64,000 nucleotides of DNA from Streptomyces venezuelae (GCF_008642355.1 NZ_CP029193.1:2876001-2940000), one strand, 5' to 3'. Shown: positions 1-8,716, counted from the stretch's first letter. The notes: generated by a model from the sequence alone, not told the origin. Numbers and translations: made by a program.

Positions 1-242
1 GGCGCATACTCCTGCCCGCCCCCGGACACGCTGACGCTCAGGCCGCCGCGCGGACCACCTCAGTCACTACTACGCCGTCACTGCTCACGGAGGCGACCGT
101 AGGCGTACCGAGCGACCCGCACAGGCATGGGGCAACACAGGCCATTTCCCCAGGGGGCGCGGTCATCTGCGAGGGTGTGAGGCTGTGAGATGGCCGCCGA
201 CCCCGTCAGGGATGACCCCTCGCGGTGAGGCTGAGTGTGTCA

Positions 243-587
243 TCAGAGAGCTGCCTCCGGGGGCGCTTCGCCGGGCACCCCTTGGGCAACCAGGCCGTCT
301 TTCTCCCAGACCACTTTGGTGGCCTTGAGCCAGGGCGAGTCGTACAGGCAGCCCCCAGAGTGGAACAAACGAAGATGCCAGGCCCGGCTCTGCTGGAGCA
401 GTCGACGGAGCTGCGGATCGGCATCGGGCAGCCTGAGTTCGATGAAGCCCTGGCCGTCGGCGTACTTGCCCTGCACGGTCAGGGTCCCGGTCAGCGTAAT
501 CGTGCTTCCCGGGACGCAGGTAAGCATCACGGAGTCCCCGGTCATGACCCTGGGGCCCGGCCAGGAGGATCCCGAGCCGCCGATCAT
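243..587 (-). CDS. Small hypothetical protein (114 aa)
   Basis: I do not recognise the family. The start chosen is the ATG at 587, because it overlaps the TGA of the upstream 2H phosphoesterase gene by 4 nt (ATGA), which suggests translational coupling; an upstream in-frame ATG at 629 would overlap that gene by 46 nt. The protein has no evident signal peptide or membrane segment. A middle stretch rich in T, V and L alternation (ITLTGTLTVQG) and a central W/H segment suggest a small beta-rich fold. It forms a two-gene unit with the 2H phosphoesterase, so a shared role in RNA or nucleotide processing is possible but is only inference from position. Confidence 0.65.
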   Translation of the reverse strand: MIGGSGSSWPGPRVMTGDSVMLTCVPGSTITLTGTLTVQGKYADGQGFIELRLPDADPQLRRLLQQSRAWHLRLFHSGGCLYDSPWLKATKVVWEKDGLVAQGVPGEAPPEAAL

Positions 588-1210
588 GTCATACCCCCCT
601 TCAATGCCACGGTGGCGAGCTGTTCCCACCGGATCGCTGCCCCGTCATGCCACTGGGCGACCAGGTGCACCGCGTCGACCTGGACCTGCTGGGCGAGGGG
701 ACCGTCGATCGCGGCGAGGGCCTCGCGCAGGTCGGCCGCGGAGACGTCCTTGGCGCCCTTGCTCGTGTATGCGAGCGAGATGTGCGGGTACCGGCTCGCG
801 GCCGCGGTCCACTCGGTCCCGGCGTGCCGACGCATCACGGCGGTGACGTCACCGACCAACTCGCCGAAGAGACGGCCGGGCCAGCCGCTGATCTCGACGG
901 CCATCGCGCCGATCGCGGGCCGGTCGAAGGTGAGCGTGAACGGCGCCCGTTGGCCGACGCGTTCACGGACATCATCGACGACCGCACCCAGGTCGATGTC
1001 GTCGGCGCCGACCCCCATCGCGTGAAGGAGGGTGCAGTGCAGGCCATCGTCGGGCACCGGGCTCATCCCCCGGGGCATCAGGCCCCGGTCTCGGTACAGG
1101 GAGAGCAGCCCCTCCGCCTCGGCCGGCGACGGCAGCACGTGCCAGTGCAGGTCCTTCCGTCCTGGAGGCCAGCCCCCGACGTGCTCCACCCTCTCGAAGA
1201 AGCTCTCCAC
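584..1210 (-). CDS. 2H phosphoesterase / 2'-5' RNA ligase-like protein
   Basis: The 208-aa protein carries the two signature motifs of the 2H phosphoesterase superfamily: HCT at residues 58-60 (GLHCTLLH) and HIS at 143-145 (YPHISLAY). In this superfamily the paired H-x-T/S motifs hydrolyse cyclic phosphodiesters such as 2',3'-cyclic nucleotides, or act on RNA termini. The length of about 200 aa fits. The GTG start at 1210 has a purine-rich GGGAGG about 9 nt upstream. It overlaps the next gene by 4 nt. The exact substrate cannot be read from sequence; many Streptomyces members of this type are uncharacterised. Confidence 0.85.
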   Translation of the reverse strand: MESFFERVEHVGGWPPGRKDLHWHVLPSPAEAEGLLSLYRDRGLMPRGMSPVPDDGLHCTLLHAMGVGADDIDLGAVVDDVRERVGQRAPFTLTFDRPAIGAMAVEISGWPGRLFGELVGDVTAVMRRHAGTEWTAAASRYPHISLAYTSKGAKDVSAADLREALAAIDGPLAQQVQVDAVHLVAQWHDGAAIRWEQLATVALKGGMT

Positions 1211-1577
1211 TGCGCGGCCCTCCCGTTGTGATCAGCGCATCCTCGGTCAGGCTTTCACCCTTCCTGAGCCGCGAGGTGGAGATCCGAAATATCCCCTCCG
1301 CTCGGCACGAACCCTGATGCTCCAGCCCCTCCAAAACCCCGGCGACAAGCTGCTCATCCACCGCCTCGTTCCAGGCCCGGCTTGCCGTGACTGCGGCGCC
1401 TCGTTCGGCAGGTCACTCCCTTATCGCTCCGACCGCCAATCAGAACCCTCGCAGAGCAGGGTCATACACTCGCGGCCACGCGCCTTGAAGCCTCCCGGCC
1501 GGCTCCTATCCTCTCCACAACGGACCCGGACACCACAAGACCTGCCCGACGGCGAGGCCGTCAGCGACAATCGGCTC
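1211..1577. other. Intergenic stretch between divergent genes
   Basis: About 370 bp between the GTG of the 2H phosphoesterase gene and the ATG of the rightward hypothetical gene. It must hold promoters for both. I see no convincing -10/-35 pair, RNA gene or strong repeat. An open frame runs through it in phase with the rightward gene, but its composition does not look coding. Confidence 0.5.
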
Positions 1578-2204
1578 ATGCCCCTCCCGCAACCTGACGA
1601 CGAGAGCATCTATCGCAAGGTCACCGTCGAATTCGGCCGGGAAGCCTTCGCCGACCAAGACCCGGCATACCGACGCACCCCGATTCCGGACGACTGGCTC
1701 GATGCCCCCGCCGAGGCCGATCTGCGCGAAACAGCCCTCATCCGTGAAGCAGATCGCCACACCGAAGGACTGCTGCATCGAGCCTCTATGGCAGCACTTG
1801 TTCCAGGGGACCAGTTCTCGCTCTGGGTGTTCCTGCACAGCAAGGACGGCCAGCCTTTCGTCATGAACCGATACGGGGTGACCGGAAGAAGCGTCGGCAA
1901 CCAACCCCTGGGGCCCCTGGAAGACCTCCAGGTCTACGCCACGAATCCGCACGGGACCTATGAGGGGAAATCACACGGGCTGTGCAGACACCAGAAGTGG
2001 CTGAGCCCCGAGCACGACCTTCTTACTCTCCGCGACTTCGTCCCGCTCTACCTGGAAGACCCCGGGCACGGCGACTGGACCGGCTCGGGATGGTGCAGCA
2101 AATGCGCCGGCTACGCGATCCGGAGGCTCAATAGCGAGCAGTTCGCCCACTACTGGACGAGCGTGCAGGCCGCGCATGCCGCCTTGTACGGCGGGCACCG
2201 GTAG
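1578..2204 (+). CDS. Hypothetical protein with CxxC motif (208 aa)
   Basis: Unrecognised soluble protein. The start was set at the ATG at 1578 because the long frame upstream loses coding character; no clear Shine-Dalgarno precedes it, so the start is uncertain. Near the C terminus a CRH segment (GLCRHQKW) is followed about 45 residues later by WCSKC (CxxC), a spacing that could bind one zinc ion. The protein is rich in aromatic residues and has no membrane segment. A strong hairpin terminator follows at 2224-2258. It lies in the accessory region left of the transposase operon; codon use still resembles Streptomyces. Confidence 0.65.
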   Translation: MPLPQPDDESIYRKVTVEFGREAFADQDPAYRRTPIPDDWLDAPAEADLRETALIREADRHTEGLLHRASMAALVPGDQFSLWVFLHSKDGQPFVMNRYGVTGRSVGNQPLGPLEDLQVYATNPHGTYEGKSHGLCRHQKWLSPEHDLLTLRDFVPLYLEDPGHGDWTGSGWCSKCAGYAIRRLNSEQFAHYWTSVQAAHAALYGGHR

Positions 2205-2223
2205 ATCCGGGCGGCAATATAGC

Positions 2224-2258
2224 GGTGGATCCCCGGTTACCGAAACCGGGGATCCACC
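2224..2258. terminator. Bidirectional hairpin terminator
   Basis: Perfect 15-bp inverted repeat with a 5-nt loop: arms 2224-2238 (GGTGGATCCCCGGTT) and 2244-2258. It sits 20 nt after the stop of the rightward hypothetical gene and between that gene and the convergent nuclease gene, so it can serve both. There is no T run, as is common in Streptomyces. Confidence 0.8.
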
Positions 2259-2364
2259 CAATACTTGTAGCTCCACCGCCACTCCTGACCGCCCGACGAA
2301 AGGCAGCACCGCGACGATCCATGACGTCACCGCCACACGGCGCGCAATTCCCGTTCCGGTCTCG

Positions 2365-3282
2365 TCACGCCGAGGCGTAGCTCAGCCGGAACAGGTCCTG
2401 GGCGCGCTCCAGGTCCCGCTCGGTGCGCAGCTGAACCTCCAGGTCTCCCGTGCCATGGTGGCCGAGGCCGCTCACGTCCCGGGTAAAGCCCGGCACCAGG
2501 CCCACCGCCGCTGGATCGGCCTTCAGGTAGACCAGCACCTTGGTCTGCTGGGGCGGGATGAGGCAGGCGAAGTTCCGCAGCCGCTGATAGGCCCGGTATT
2601 GCTTGCGCTGCACCCGGGTGACGCCGTCACCCAGGCCGACGAGGACCTCATCGACCGACGAAGCCAGCTCGGCCATCGCACCGCCCTGCTGCCGAACCGG
2701 CGGCGCCCCGGGCGCGCTGGGGCGTACCCGCTTGGCCTGGGCCGAATGGCCGGTGACCGAGGCCACGGTCTCAAGACCGATGTGGTCGCTGCCGAAGTAC
2801 CGGTAGCGGACCAGGTCGATCGAACGCCGGTGCTCGCGAACGGCGTGCGCGTCATAGCGAGTGAAGTCGCCGGCCACGCAGATCAGCCGCGGTGCGCTCC
2901 ACAGGATCTGGGACGCGGCCGTCGCCCCGAGCCGGTCGCGGACCAGACTCCGGAAGGCATCCTTGTGGCTCATCAGCCAGGCCATGTAGAAGAGGCCCTG
3001 GTTGATGACCCCGGCGTCCGTGCCGCGCTTGTACTCCACGATCACGGGTGCGCCGTTCTCGTCCAACCCGAGCGAATCGATCCGCCCGCTGTCGACACAG
3101 TCGATCACGTACTCGCTCGCGAGGAACGTGACGCCCAGCATCGTCTGCATGTGCGCCTCGACGAGTTCCTGCACGTCCGCCTCGACGGCAGCAAGACGCG
3201 GCGAGACCTCGGTCACGCCGCTAGTCGTCGTGTGGAACAGCTTCAAGCCCGACACCTTCCCCTCCTCGGCCAGGAGATCCAC
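2365..3282 (-). CDS. PD-(D/E)XK nuclease-fold protein with DUF5655-type C-terminal domain
   Basis: The 305-aa protein has an N-terminal restriction-endonuclease-like core: GRIDSLGL with D69, then VIVEYKRG with E83 and K85, the D...ExK signature of PD-(D/E)XK nucleases related to NucS/DUF91. The region from about residue 195 to the end resembles the DUF5655 domain that accompanies this core in actinobacterial proteins. The likely role is DNA cleavage in repair or defence, inferred from the fold. It lies only 51 nt from tniQ and on the same strand, downstream of it, so it could be cargo of the transposon or a separate island gene; the candidate transposon end at 3366 leaves it just outside. Confidence 0.8.
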   Translation of the reverse strand: MDLLAEEGKVSGLKLFHTTTSGVTEVSPRLAAVEADVQELVEAHMQTMLGVTFLASEYVIDCVDSGRIDSLGLDENGAPVIVEYKRGTDAGVINQGLFYMAWLMSHKDAFRSLVRDRLGATAASQILWSAPRLICVAGDFTRYDAHAVREHRRSIDLVRYRYFGSDHIGLETVASVTGHSAQAKRVRPSAPGAPPVRQQGGAMAELASSVDEVLVGLGDGVTRVQRKQYRAYQRLRNFACLIPPQQTKVLVYLKADPAAVGLVPGFTRDVSGLGHHGTGDLEVQLRTERDLERAQDLFRLSYASA

Positions 3283-3333
3283 AACGCCAAGAGGGTGTCC
3301 GTTCTTCCCGGTCGCTGCATCCGTGCGTCTGCG

Positions 3334-4563
3334 CTAGCTGGATGATGAAGGAAAGGGTGGAGCGGTGTCAGCCGGATTTACCCAGTTAGATCTTGCATTT
3401 TCGGCGCGTTGGTTCCGCAACCGCGCTGCACCGGCTTGGAGTTCGCGGCGTCGCCGCGCGACCTCTTCCTTCATGAGGTCGTCGGTGCGGCTGCTGTGCC
3501 AGACGGTGCCCTCCCACTTGACGTATTGCGGTGTTTTCTCGCGCAGGAGGACGGGCTTGAGGTGGTTGTGGAACAGGAGGGTGCGGCCCTGGTTCCGGTT
3601 TATGCGGCTGTACCACTTCACGCTGTTCGCATGCCGCGCGGCCCGGCTGGCGTGGAGCGGAGAGAGCTTTCCGCGAACCTGCCCCGGCGTGTACGCCGTC
3701 AGCGGTGTCGAGGGTGGGCGCCAGGCATCCGCGATGGCCCAGTGCGCGACGGCGTCGCCGTTCTCCTTCTTGCTGTAGGGGTAGGTGACGCGCTTGCCGA
3801 CCTCGGCGAAGAACCGGGCCTGCTCCGTGGCGGTGCCGCAGGCCATCTGCCGCCAGTGGGGAGAGGCAATCAGCGGTGCCAGGCCGACGACCTCAGGATA
3901 GATGGCGGCGAACAGCTTCGACGTGCTGTAGGACGTGTAGGACTTGGCGGCGTGGTCGTAGGGGATGAGGGCGTACGTCCGGCTGTCCCAGGTGTGCCAG
4001 ACGTGGAAGTCCTCACCAGGCAGGCGGCCGTCGGCCCAGATGTGCGCGCAGATCATAAAGGCGGTCAGCACCGCGTCGTAGGCGGCTGCCCAGCCGTAGC
4101 GTCGCAGAAGGAGGTGGTGGCGGCGCTGGGCGTCGATGACTTCGGGCAGCTGGGCAAGGCCGACAGCGGGGTGGTCGATATCGGGCGGGCCGATCCAGGT
4201 GCCGTGCCGCAGGCAGACGTAGGTGTGGTGCGGCAGCAGCCTCACCACCCGGCCGCCCGGATGGCGGGCGTCACAGAGATGACAGCCGCTCTGCGTCGCA
4301 TGGCGGAACATGGCCCAGTCCGGTGCCGCATCGCGCAGTTCGGGCAGGGCCCCGGCCAGAGCGTGAACGCTGCGGCCGGTAAGCGCGGCGAGCTGTTCTG
4401 GGATCGGGACGCGCCGGGCGGCGCCCTCCCGGTCCGGACGGGTGACCTGCATCCAGAGCGTTTGCGGGTCCATGCCGTGCAGGGTGGCCAGGCGGCTGAT
4501 GTAAGAGACAGCGATCTCGTGCCGGGCCGGGGGAACCGGGTCGGGCAGGCGGGGCAGGAGCAT
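3334..4563 (-). CDS. tniQ: TniQ-family transposition target-selection protein
   Basis: The 409-aa protein has the TniQ architecture: an N-terminal segment, then a zinc-knuckle-like C94-x2-C97 ... C117-x2-H120 (SGCHLCDAR ... YVCLRHGTW), followed by helical HTH-like regions. TniQ/TnsD proteins pick the target site and recruit the TnsC ATPase in Tn7-like and Tn5053-like elements. The ATG overlaps the TGA of tnsC by 4 nt. At 409 aa it is between short TniQ and long site-specific TnsD proteins. Oddly, the last 11 or so codons (3334-3365, a Pro/Ser tail) extend past the candidate left end at 3366, so the tail may be encoded by flanking DNA. Confidence 0.9.
   Translation of the reverse strand: MLLPRLPDPVPPARHEIAVSYISRLATLHGMDPQTLWMQVTRPDREGAARRVPIPEQLAALTGRSVHALAGALPELRDAAPDWAMFRHATQSGCHLCDARHPGGRVVRLLPHHTYVCLRHGTWIGPPDIDHPAVGLAQLPEVIDAQRRHHLLLRRYGWAAAYDAVLTAFMICAHIWADGRLPGEDFHVWHTWDSRTYALIPYDHAAKSYTSYSTSKLFAAIYPEVVGLAPLIASPHWRQMACGTATEQARFFAEVGKRVTYPYSKKENGDAVAHWAIADAWRPPSTPLTAYTPGQVRGKLSPLHASRAARHANSVKWYSRINRNQGRTLLFHNHLKPVLLREKTPQYVKWEGTVWHSSRTDDLMKEEVARRRRELQAGAARLRNQRAENARSNWVNPADTAPPFPSSSS
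3366..3398 (-). repeat. Candidate left terminal repeat of the Tn7-like element
   Basis: TGTCAG at 3366-3371 and GATCTTGCAT at 3389-3398, the inverse of the right end. It lies inside the 3' part of tniQ. Confidence 0.5.
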
Positions 4564-5651
4564 CAGGCCACGCTCCGGCGCCGGCCCTTTGCGCCTGCCG
4601 GGGTGATCAACCGCTGGGTCTGCTCGGCGGCGAAGTCGAGGGGGACCAGCTCCAGCAGCTCCCTCGTGATGCGCTCGCTGCCGTCCTCGATGGCCAGCAC
4701 GGCAGCGCCGCGGATGAGCTGGGAGAGGCTTCCGATCATGCCGCCGGTCCGGTGAAAGAGGTAGTCACTCATCTCCGTGAGCGTTCCGGGGGCGTGCTCG
4801 TGAAGGCGGAGCAAGGACTCCAGCGTGCCGACCAGGGCCCGCCAGGTCTCCTGGTCGGCGGCGGTGGCGTGGGAGAACGGGGCGGCGGGGATGACGACGA
4901 ACCGTCCGGCGATCTGACGGCCGCGGGTGCCTGCGAAAAGGCCCTGCGTCTCGATGTCGATGCCCGCGTAGGCGAACGTGGCGGGCAGGCGTTCGGCGAA
5001 GTATTTCAACTGGTCGGAGGCTTCCGCGCCGGAGCGGGTAGCCAGGTTGAGGTTGTGCAGCTCGTCCACCAGGACGAGATCGACCCGGGTGTGGGCGGCG
5101 GTCGCGCAGACCGCGTCCACGATGTCGGTGAGGGTGACCCCCCGTTTGGGAAAGGGCAGGCCGAAGAAGCGTGCAAACTCCGTCGCGAGCATCTTCGGCG
5201 TCGCCGCCGGCGGGACGGTGACGTAGATGACCGGCAGGCGTGCCCCGTCGTGCGGATGACGCTTGCGCGTGGCTAGCTCGTGCGCGCGGCCCATCTGCGT
5301 GAGCGCGGTGGTCTTGCCCGTGCCGGAAGCACCGGAGAGGATCACGCCCCGGCGTGCGGAGACCTGGTGTCGGTTGAGCTGGATCAGCAGCCGTGCGGTG
5401 GCGATGACCTTGCGGATGGTCGGGGTGTTCACCATCGGCAGGTTCGCGTGATACTCCCGCCGCCATTCGTCCTCGCGGTCCCTTTCCGCTCCCGTCAGCG
5501 CGGCCCGCTCGGCGGCGCTGTGTAACTGCGGTGGGGTGCTCTCGTGTTCGACGTAGCGGCGCCAGCCCTCCTTGGAGGTCAGCGGACAATCCGGTGGCGT
5601 CGCATCGGGCAGGTCCGTCTGCGGCATCATCCGGGAGGAGGGGGTGCTCAT
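4563..5651 (-). CDS. tnsC: TnsC/TniB-type AAA+ ATPase of the transposon
   Basis: The 362-aa ATPase shows Walker A at residues 107-114 (GASGTGKT) and Walker B at about 191-198 (DLVLVDELHNLN), typical of TniB/TnsC regulators. These bridge the target-selection protein and the TnsB transposase and give target immunity. The ATG at 5651 overlaps the tnsB stop (ATGA), and its TGA overlaps the tniQ start in the same way. The longer open frame upstream is antisense-like and not coding. The length is normal for the family. Confidence 0.92.
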   Translation of the reverse strand: MSTPSSRMMPQTDLPDATPPDCPLTSKEGWRRYVEHESTPPQLHSAAERAALTGAERDREDEWRREYHANLPMVNTPTIRKVIATARLLIQLNRHQVSARRGVILSGASGTGKTTALTQMGRAHELATRKRHPHDGARLPVIYVTVPPAATPKMLATEFARFFGLPFPKRGVTLTDIVDAVCATAAHTRVDLVLVDELHNLNLATRSGAEASDQLKYFAERLPATFAYAGIDIETQGLFAGTRGRQIAGRFVVIPAAPFSHATAADQETWRALVGTLESLLRLHEHAPGTLTEMSDYLFHRTGGMIGSLSQLIRGAAVLAIEDGSERITRELLELVPLDFAAEQTQRLITPAGAKGRRRSVA

Positions 5652-7684
5652 AGCCACCTTTCGGCTTCGGCGTGGGCATCGAAGACCCCGAAGGGCACCA
5701 CCTTCGCGGCCGGTGGCGCCGCCGAGGACTCCTGCTCGATCTCGGGGACGCTTTCGATCGCGGGGGCGGCAGTGGGAGCGGGCAGAGCGGCTGCCGCTCG
5801 GGTGCGGCCCAGGACACGGGCCGATTGCCGGTCCGGGCCGTGTTCGGCGCGCGTCAGCAGCGCGTCCAGGACACGGGCGACAGCCACTTCGTTGGTGTCG
5901 TCCAGGCCGGCCTCGGCTGCCAGGCGGCGGGCGTGCGCCCAGGTGAACTCGGCGAACGGCGCTGCCACCAGGGGAAGATGCACCCAAGGTGCGGTGACCC
6001 AGCCGCCTTCGGTGCGCACGAAGACCTGCGAGAGGTCGTAAGGGTCGTAGTGCACTTCCCAGAGACCGCGCCTGGCCGCATGGCCGGAGTGCTGGCGCCG
6101 GTAGGGCCCCAGCTCGGCGCTGTCGTAGGTGCGGTGCGCGATGCGGACGCCGTAGTCGTTGATCGCGCGCCAGGCCACCGGCAGCAGCTCCAGGTAGTCC
6201 TCCCCGCGCAAGACCAGAGGCAGGTAGCCGGCCGCCGCCACCAAGGAGGCGTACTTGTCGTTCGGCGAGATGGCCTTCCCCGGCCGGAACGGGTCGCGAA
6301 GGGCGTCGTGCGGCCTGGTCTGCCAGCCTGCCAGCACCCACTCATCCAGGAGATTCTGAAGTTCGGGGATCGTCCAGACCGCGGCCTGCTCAACCCGCTC
6401 GCCGCGGCGGCTCACGTCCCGGCCGGTGTAGCCGGCCAGGTGCTGGCAGAACAGGGTGTTGACCGCCGAGAACGTCGCCTCCACGATCGCCTTGTCCGTC
6501 GGCGTGCGCGGGCGTGTCCGCTGGACCGAGATGCCCAGGCGGGCGCAGGCGCGGATGAAGGTGTTGGAGATGAACACCTTGCCGCCGTCGATGACGACGG
6601 TGTCCGGCACGATCACCGGCTTGGCGGCGGCCTGGTCCATCCGCGCATCGACATCGAGGAGCTGGCGGTGCGGCATCCGCGAGGCCGTCATCCGCAGGCT
6701 CAGCGGCCAGCCCGGCCGCATCGGCTCCGGCACCAGCATCCTCGCCAGCAGCAGCGAGGCGTCCACCGCCTTGGTACTCACCGGCCGCAACACCGCCGCG
6801 CAGATAGTGCGGGTGGCGACATCGACCGCGATCGTCAATTCAGCGCGGGCCACGACCCCGGAGTCGAGGACCACCATGACGTCCAGCGGGGTGGAGTCGA
6901 TCTGCACCTGTTCTCCGGGCCGGTCGGCGAACGTCGGCGTGAACGGGCCCGCCGGCCGGTTCGCCGTCTGCCGCCGGGTGGCCGCCGAGCCGAAGCTGTG
7001 CCGTCCCGTGGACAGGGCGTCGATGAGCTTGTAGAAGGTGTTCCGGCTCGGCAGCGGCACCACCCCTTCGCCGTGGGTGTCCTCCACCAGCTTCACCACC
7101 CGCCGGATCACCCTCGATCGCGTGCCCGTCGAAGCGTGCGTCTGGTCGTCCAGCACCTGCCGCACCGCGGCGACCAGCCGGGCGTCCGCCCGGCCCGTCG
7201 CCTCCGTCAGCCGCACCAGGCGTCCATCGACCAGCCCCCACACTCCCTGCTGCGCGTAGCGTGACCGCTTGGCCATCACCGTACGAAGGCTCACCCCCAG
7301 CTCGTCCGCCTTCGCCTGGGCCCGCTCCACCAACGGCCGGGCAGGGTCGTACTCGGGCTTCACCGGCGTTCCCGGCTCCGCCCCCGCAGGTAAGCCGGTC
7401 TCCACCTCCACCACGTGCCGTTCCCACTCCACGGCCGCCGCCCTCGCCGCCTCGGGCAGCGACTCCAGCAGCCCGGCCGGCTCCAGCGTGGGCAGCGACT
7501 CGGTGCCCGTCACCGAGAAGTCCGGCGCCGCCATCAAGTACGAGGCCAGCACCACCGACTCCTCACCACCCGACGACCGCAGCCGCACCGCCGTCCCCGC
7601 CAGAGCCACCACCTGGTGGTGGCCGTCATCGAAGGTGACCCAGTCCCCGACCCGCAGCACCGCACTCTCGCCGCCCGCCCTCAC
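5648..7684 (-). CDS. tnsB: TnsB-like DDE transposase (Mu/Tn7 family)
   Basis: The 678-aa protein has N-terminal DNA-binding segments, a DDE integrase core and a Mu-type C-terminal beta-barrel. The catalytic triad can be assigned to D263 (QIDSTPLDVM), D366 (VVIDGGKVFIS) and E402 (DKAIVEATFSAVN). The start is the GTG at 7684, whose G-T-G-A overlaps the tnsA stop; the longer frame upstream is the shadow of tnsA. TnsB binds the repeated sites in the element ends and joins the 3' ends to the target. A C-terminal tail rich in A, P and E ends with a short conserved-looking VPFGVFD...WL segment, the kind of tail that contacts TnsC in relatives (inference). Confidence 0.92.
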   Translation of the reverse strand: MRAGGESAVLRVGDWVTFDDGHHQVVALAGTAVRLRSSGGEESVVLASYLMAAPDFSVTGTESLPTLEPAGLLESLPEAARAAAVEWERHVVEVETGLPAGAEPGTPVKPEYDPARPLVERAQAKADELGVSLRTVMAKRSRYAQQGVWGLVDGRLVRLTEATGRADARLVAAVRQVLDDQTHASTGTRSRVIRRVVKLVEDTHGEGVVPLPSRNTFYKLIDALSTGRHSFGSAATRRQTANRPAGPFTPTFADRPGEQVQIDSTPLDVMVVLDSGVVARAELTIAVDVATRTICAAVLRPVSTKAVDASLLLARMLVPEPMRPGWPLSLRMTASRMPHRQLLDVDARMDQAAAKPVIVPDTVVIDGGKVFISNTFIRACARLGISVQRTRPRTPTDKAIVEATFSAVNTLFCQHLAGYTGRDVSRRGERVEQAAVWTIPELQNLLDEWVLAGWQTRPHDALRDPFRPGKAISPNDKYASLVAAAGYLPLVLRGEDYLELLPVAWRAINDYGVRIAHRTYDSAELGPYRRQHSGHAARRGLWEVHYDPYDLSQVFVRTEGGWVTAPWVHLPLVAAPFAEFTWAHARRLAAEAGLDDTNEVAVARVLDALLTRAEHGPDRQSARVLGRTRAAAALPAPTAAPAIESVPEIEQESSAAPPAAKVVPFGVFDAHAEAERWL

Positions 7685-8442
7685 CGGACCATCCCCAGCG
7701 ACACCAGCGAGTCGGCGTGCAACGGGACCGGCGCGTCCGCCGCCAGCTCGTGCGACCACAGCAGATGGAACAGCACCGGCAGCACCGCCACCGGCTCCCC
7801 CACAGCCAGGACACCGTCCATCAGCGGCATCGGCTCGACGAACGTCTCCAGCAGCCACGAGGCCACCGGCTCCACCCGGTGGCGAGGGTGGCGGTAGCCC
7901 GCCAGCCAGCGCACGTTCCGCACCAGCACCGGATCCGGCGCCCCCAGCAGACGAAACTCCCACCCCACCTGATCGCAAGCCGTCTTCGTCGCTTCGAACT
8001 TCGCCCAGTCCCTCGCTCTGCGGCGCTCGGCCGGGCGGCAGTCGATGACAACCGCCGATCCGTCGTCCCGGCGGGCGAAGTAGTCCGGCGCATGCGAGAC
8101 CGGCTTGCCCTTCGCCGAGGACCAGAACAGCCAGAACGGCTGCGAGGAGATACCCACCACCGCCGGATCGAAGTCCAGCAGCATCACGTGGTCCCGCTCC
8201 AGCCAGGACTCGTACCCGATATGGCCGCCCGCCGTGGCGGACCACCACAGGCCCGGCAAATTCCGCTGGCCCCGGTACGACGTGAACGTCCGTACGGGCG
8301 CGACGTGCTCGAACCGTACGGCCCACGCATCTGCCAGCAAACGCCGCGACTCCGACCCGTCAGGGGCGACGTACGCCACCTCGAACCCGGCCGTCGGCGG
8401 CCCCGCAGACCCGCCCTCCAAGACCTCTAACGCATGCATCAC
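7681..8442 (-). CDS. tnsA: TnsA-like heteromeric transposase endonuclease subunit
   Basis: The 253-aa protein has the TnsA nuclease core: E78 in GYESWLERD, QPF at 101-103, D120 in APDYFARRD, and VVIDCRP at 131-137. In Tn7 TnsA the last motif carries the catalytic lysine (ExK); here the equivalent is D-C-R, so the lysine is replaced by R136. TnsA cuts the 5' ends and turns copy-in into cut-and-paste. It is the first gene of the tnsA-tnsB-tnsC-tniQ operon and overlaps tnsB by 4 nt. The ATG at 8442 is followed by a second ATG; either may be used. The region upstream (8465-8526) has the end repeats, which may include the promoter. Confidence 0.85.
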   Translation of the reverse strand: MMHALEVLEGGSAGPPTAGFEVAYVAPDGSESRRLLADAWAVRFEHVAPVRTFTSYRGQRNLPGLWWSATAGGHIGYESWLERDHVMLLDFDPAVVGISSQPFWLFWSSAKGKPVSHAPDYFARRDDGSAVVIDCRPAERRRARDWAKFEATKTACDQVGWEFRLLGAPDPVLVRNVRWLAGYRHPRHRVEPVASWLLETFVEPMPLMDGVLAVGEPVAVLPVLFHLLWSHELAADAPVPLHADSLVSLGMVR

Positions 8443-8464
8443 GTACGACTAACCCCGGCCCTCG

Positions 8465-8526
8465 ATGCAAGGTCACGCTGACCTATGCAAGATCGCATGC
8501 AGCTTAGAACTGACATCTGCAAGGTC
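8465..8526 (+). repeat. Candidate right end with TnsB-binding repeats
   Basis: Three copies of a 10-mer close to (A/C)TGCAAG(G/A)TC at 8465-8474, 8485-8494 and 8517-8526, all in the same orientation just upstream of tnsA. Such spaced repeats are how TnsB-bound ends look in Tn7-like elements. A CTGACA terminus lies at 8510-8515 between the second and third copies. Confidence 0.6.
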
Positions 8527-8716
8527 AACCCGTACTAGACAGAGGGTGCGGGATTGTTTCCACGAGGGGCTTCGGAGGCGTGAAGATAATGTGAGACCCT
8601 ACGTACGGCCCGATCAGGGAGCGCTCGCGTCCCCCGATCGCCGGGAATCAGCGATTCCCCCATGTGTCCCCCGCGTCCCGGGGGACAGCGCCCGGAAGCT
8701 GCGTTTACGCAGGTCA

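Larger units (their letters stand above)
3366..8515 (-). mobile_element. Tn7-like transposon (TnsABC + TniQ), candidate boundaries
   Basis: A minimal element of about 5.15 kb holding only tnsA, tnsB, tnsC and tniQ. Boundaries were inferred from matching inverted ends: left TGTCAG (3366-3371), 17 nt, GATCTTGCAT (3389-3398); right, read on the minus strand, TGTCAG (8515-8510), 15 nt, GATCTTGCAT (8494-8485). No 5-bp target duplication is visible: flanks are AGCGG on the left and TCTGC on the right. An outer alternative right end, ending ...CTAGACA at 8541, also begins with TGTC on the minus strand. The tnsA side faces tRNA-Arg, about 200 bp away. Confidence 0.55.

Noticed and set aside
1617..1626. 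GCAAGGTCAC as a further TnsB site near a more distant left end
   Set aside because: A single 10-mer in coding sequence and in the orientation opposite to that expected for a left end.
8543..8716. Possible direct repeat of the tRNA 3' end marking an integrative element
   Set aside because: No second copy of the tRNA 3' segment is found in the left 8.7 kb, and the transposon lies on the 5' side of the tRNA.
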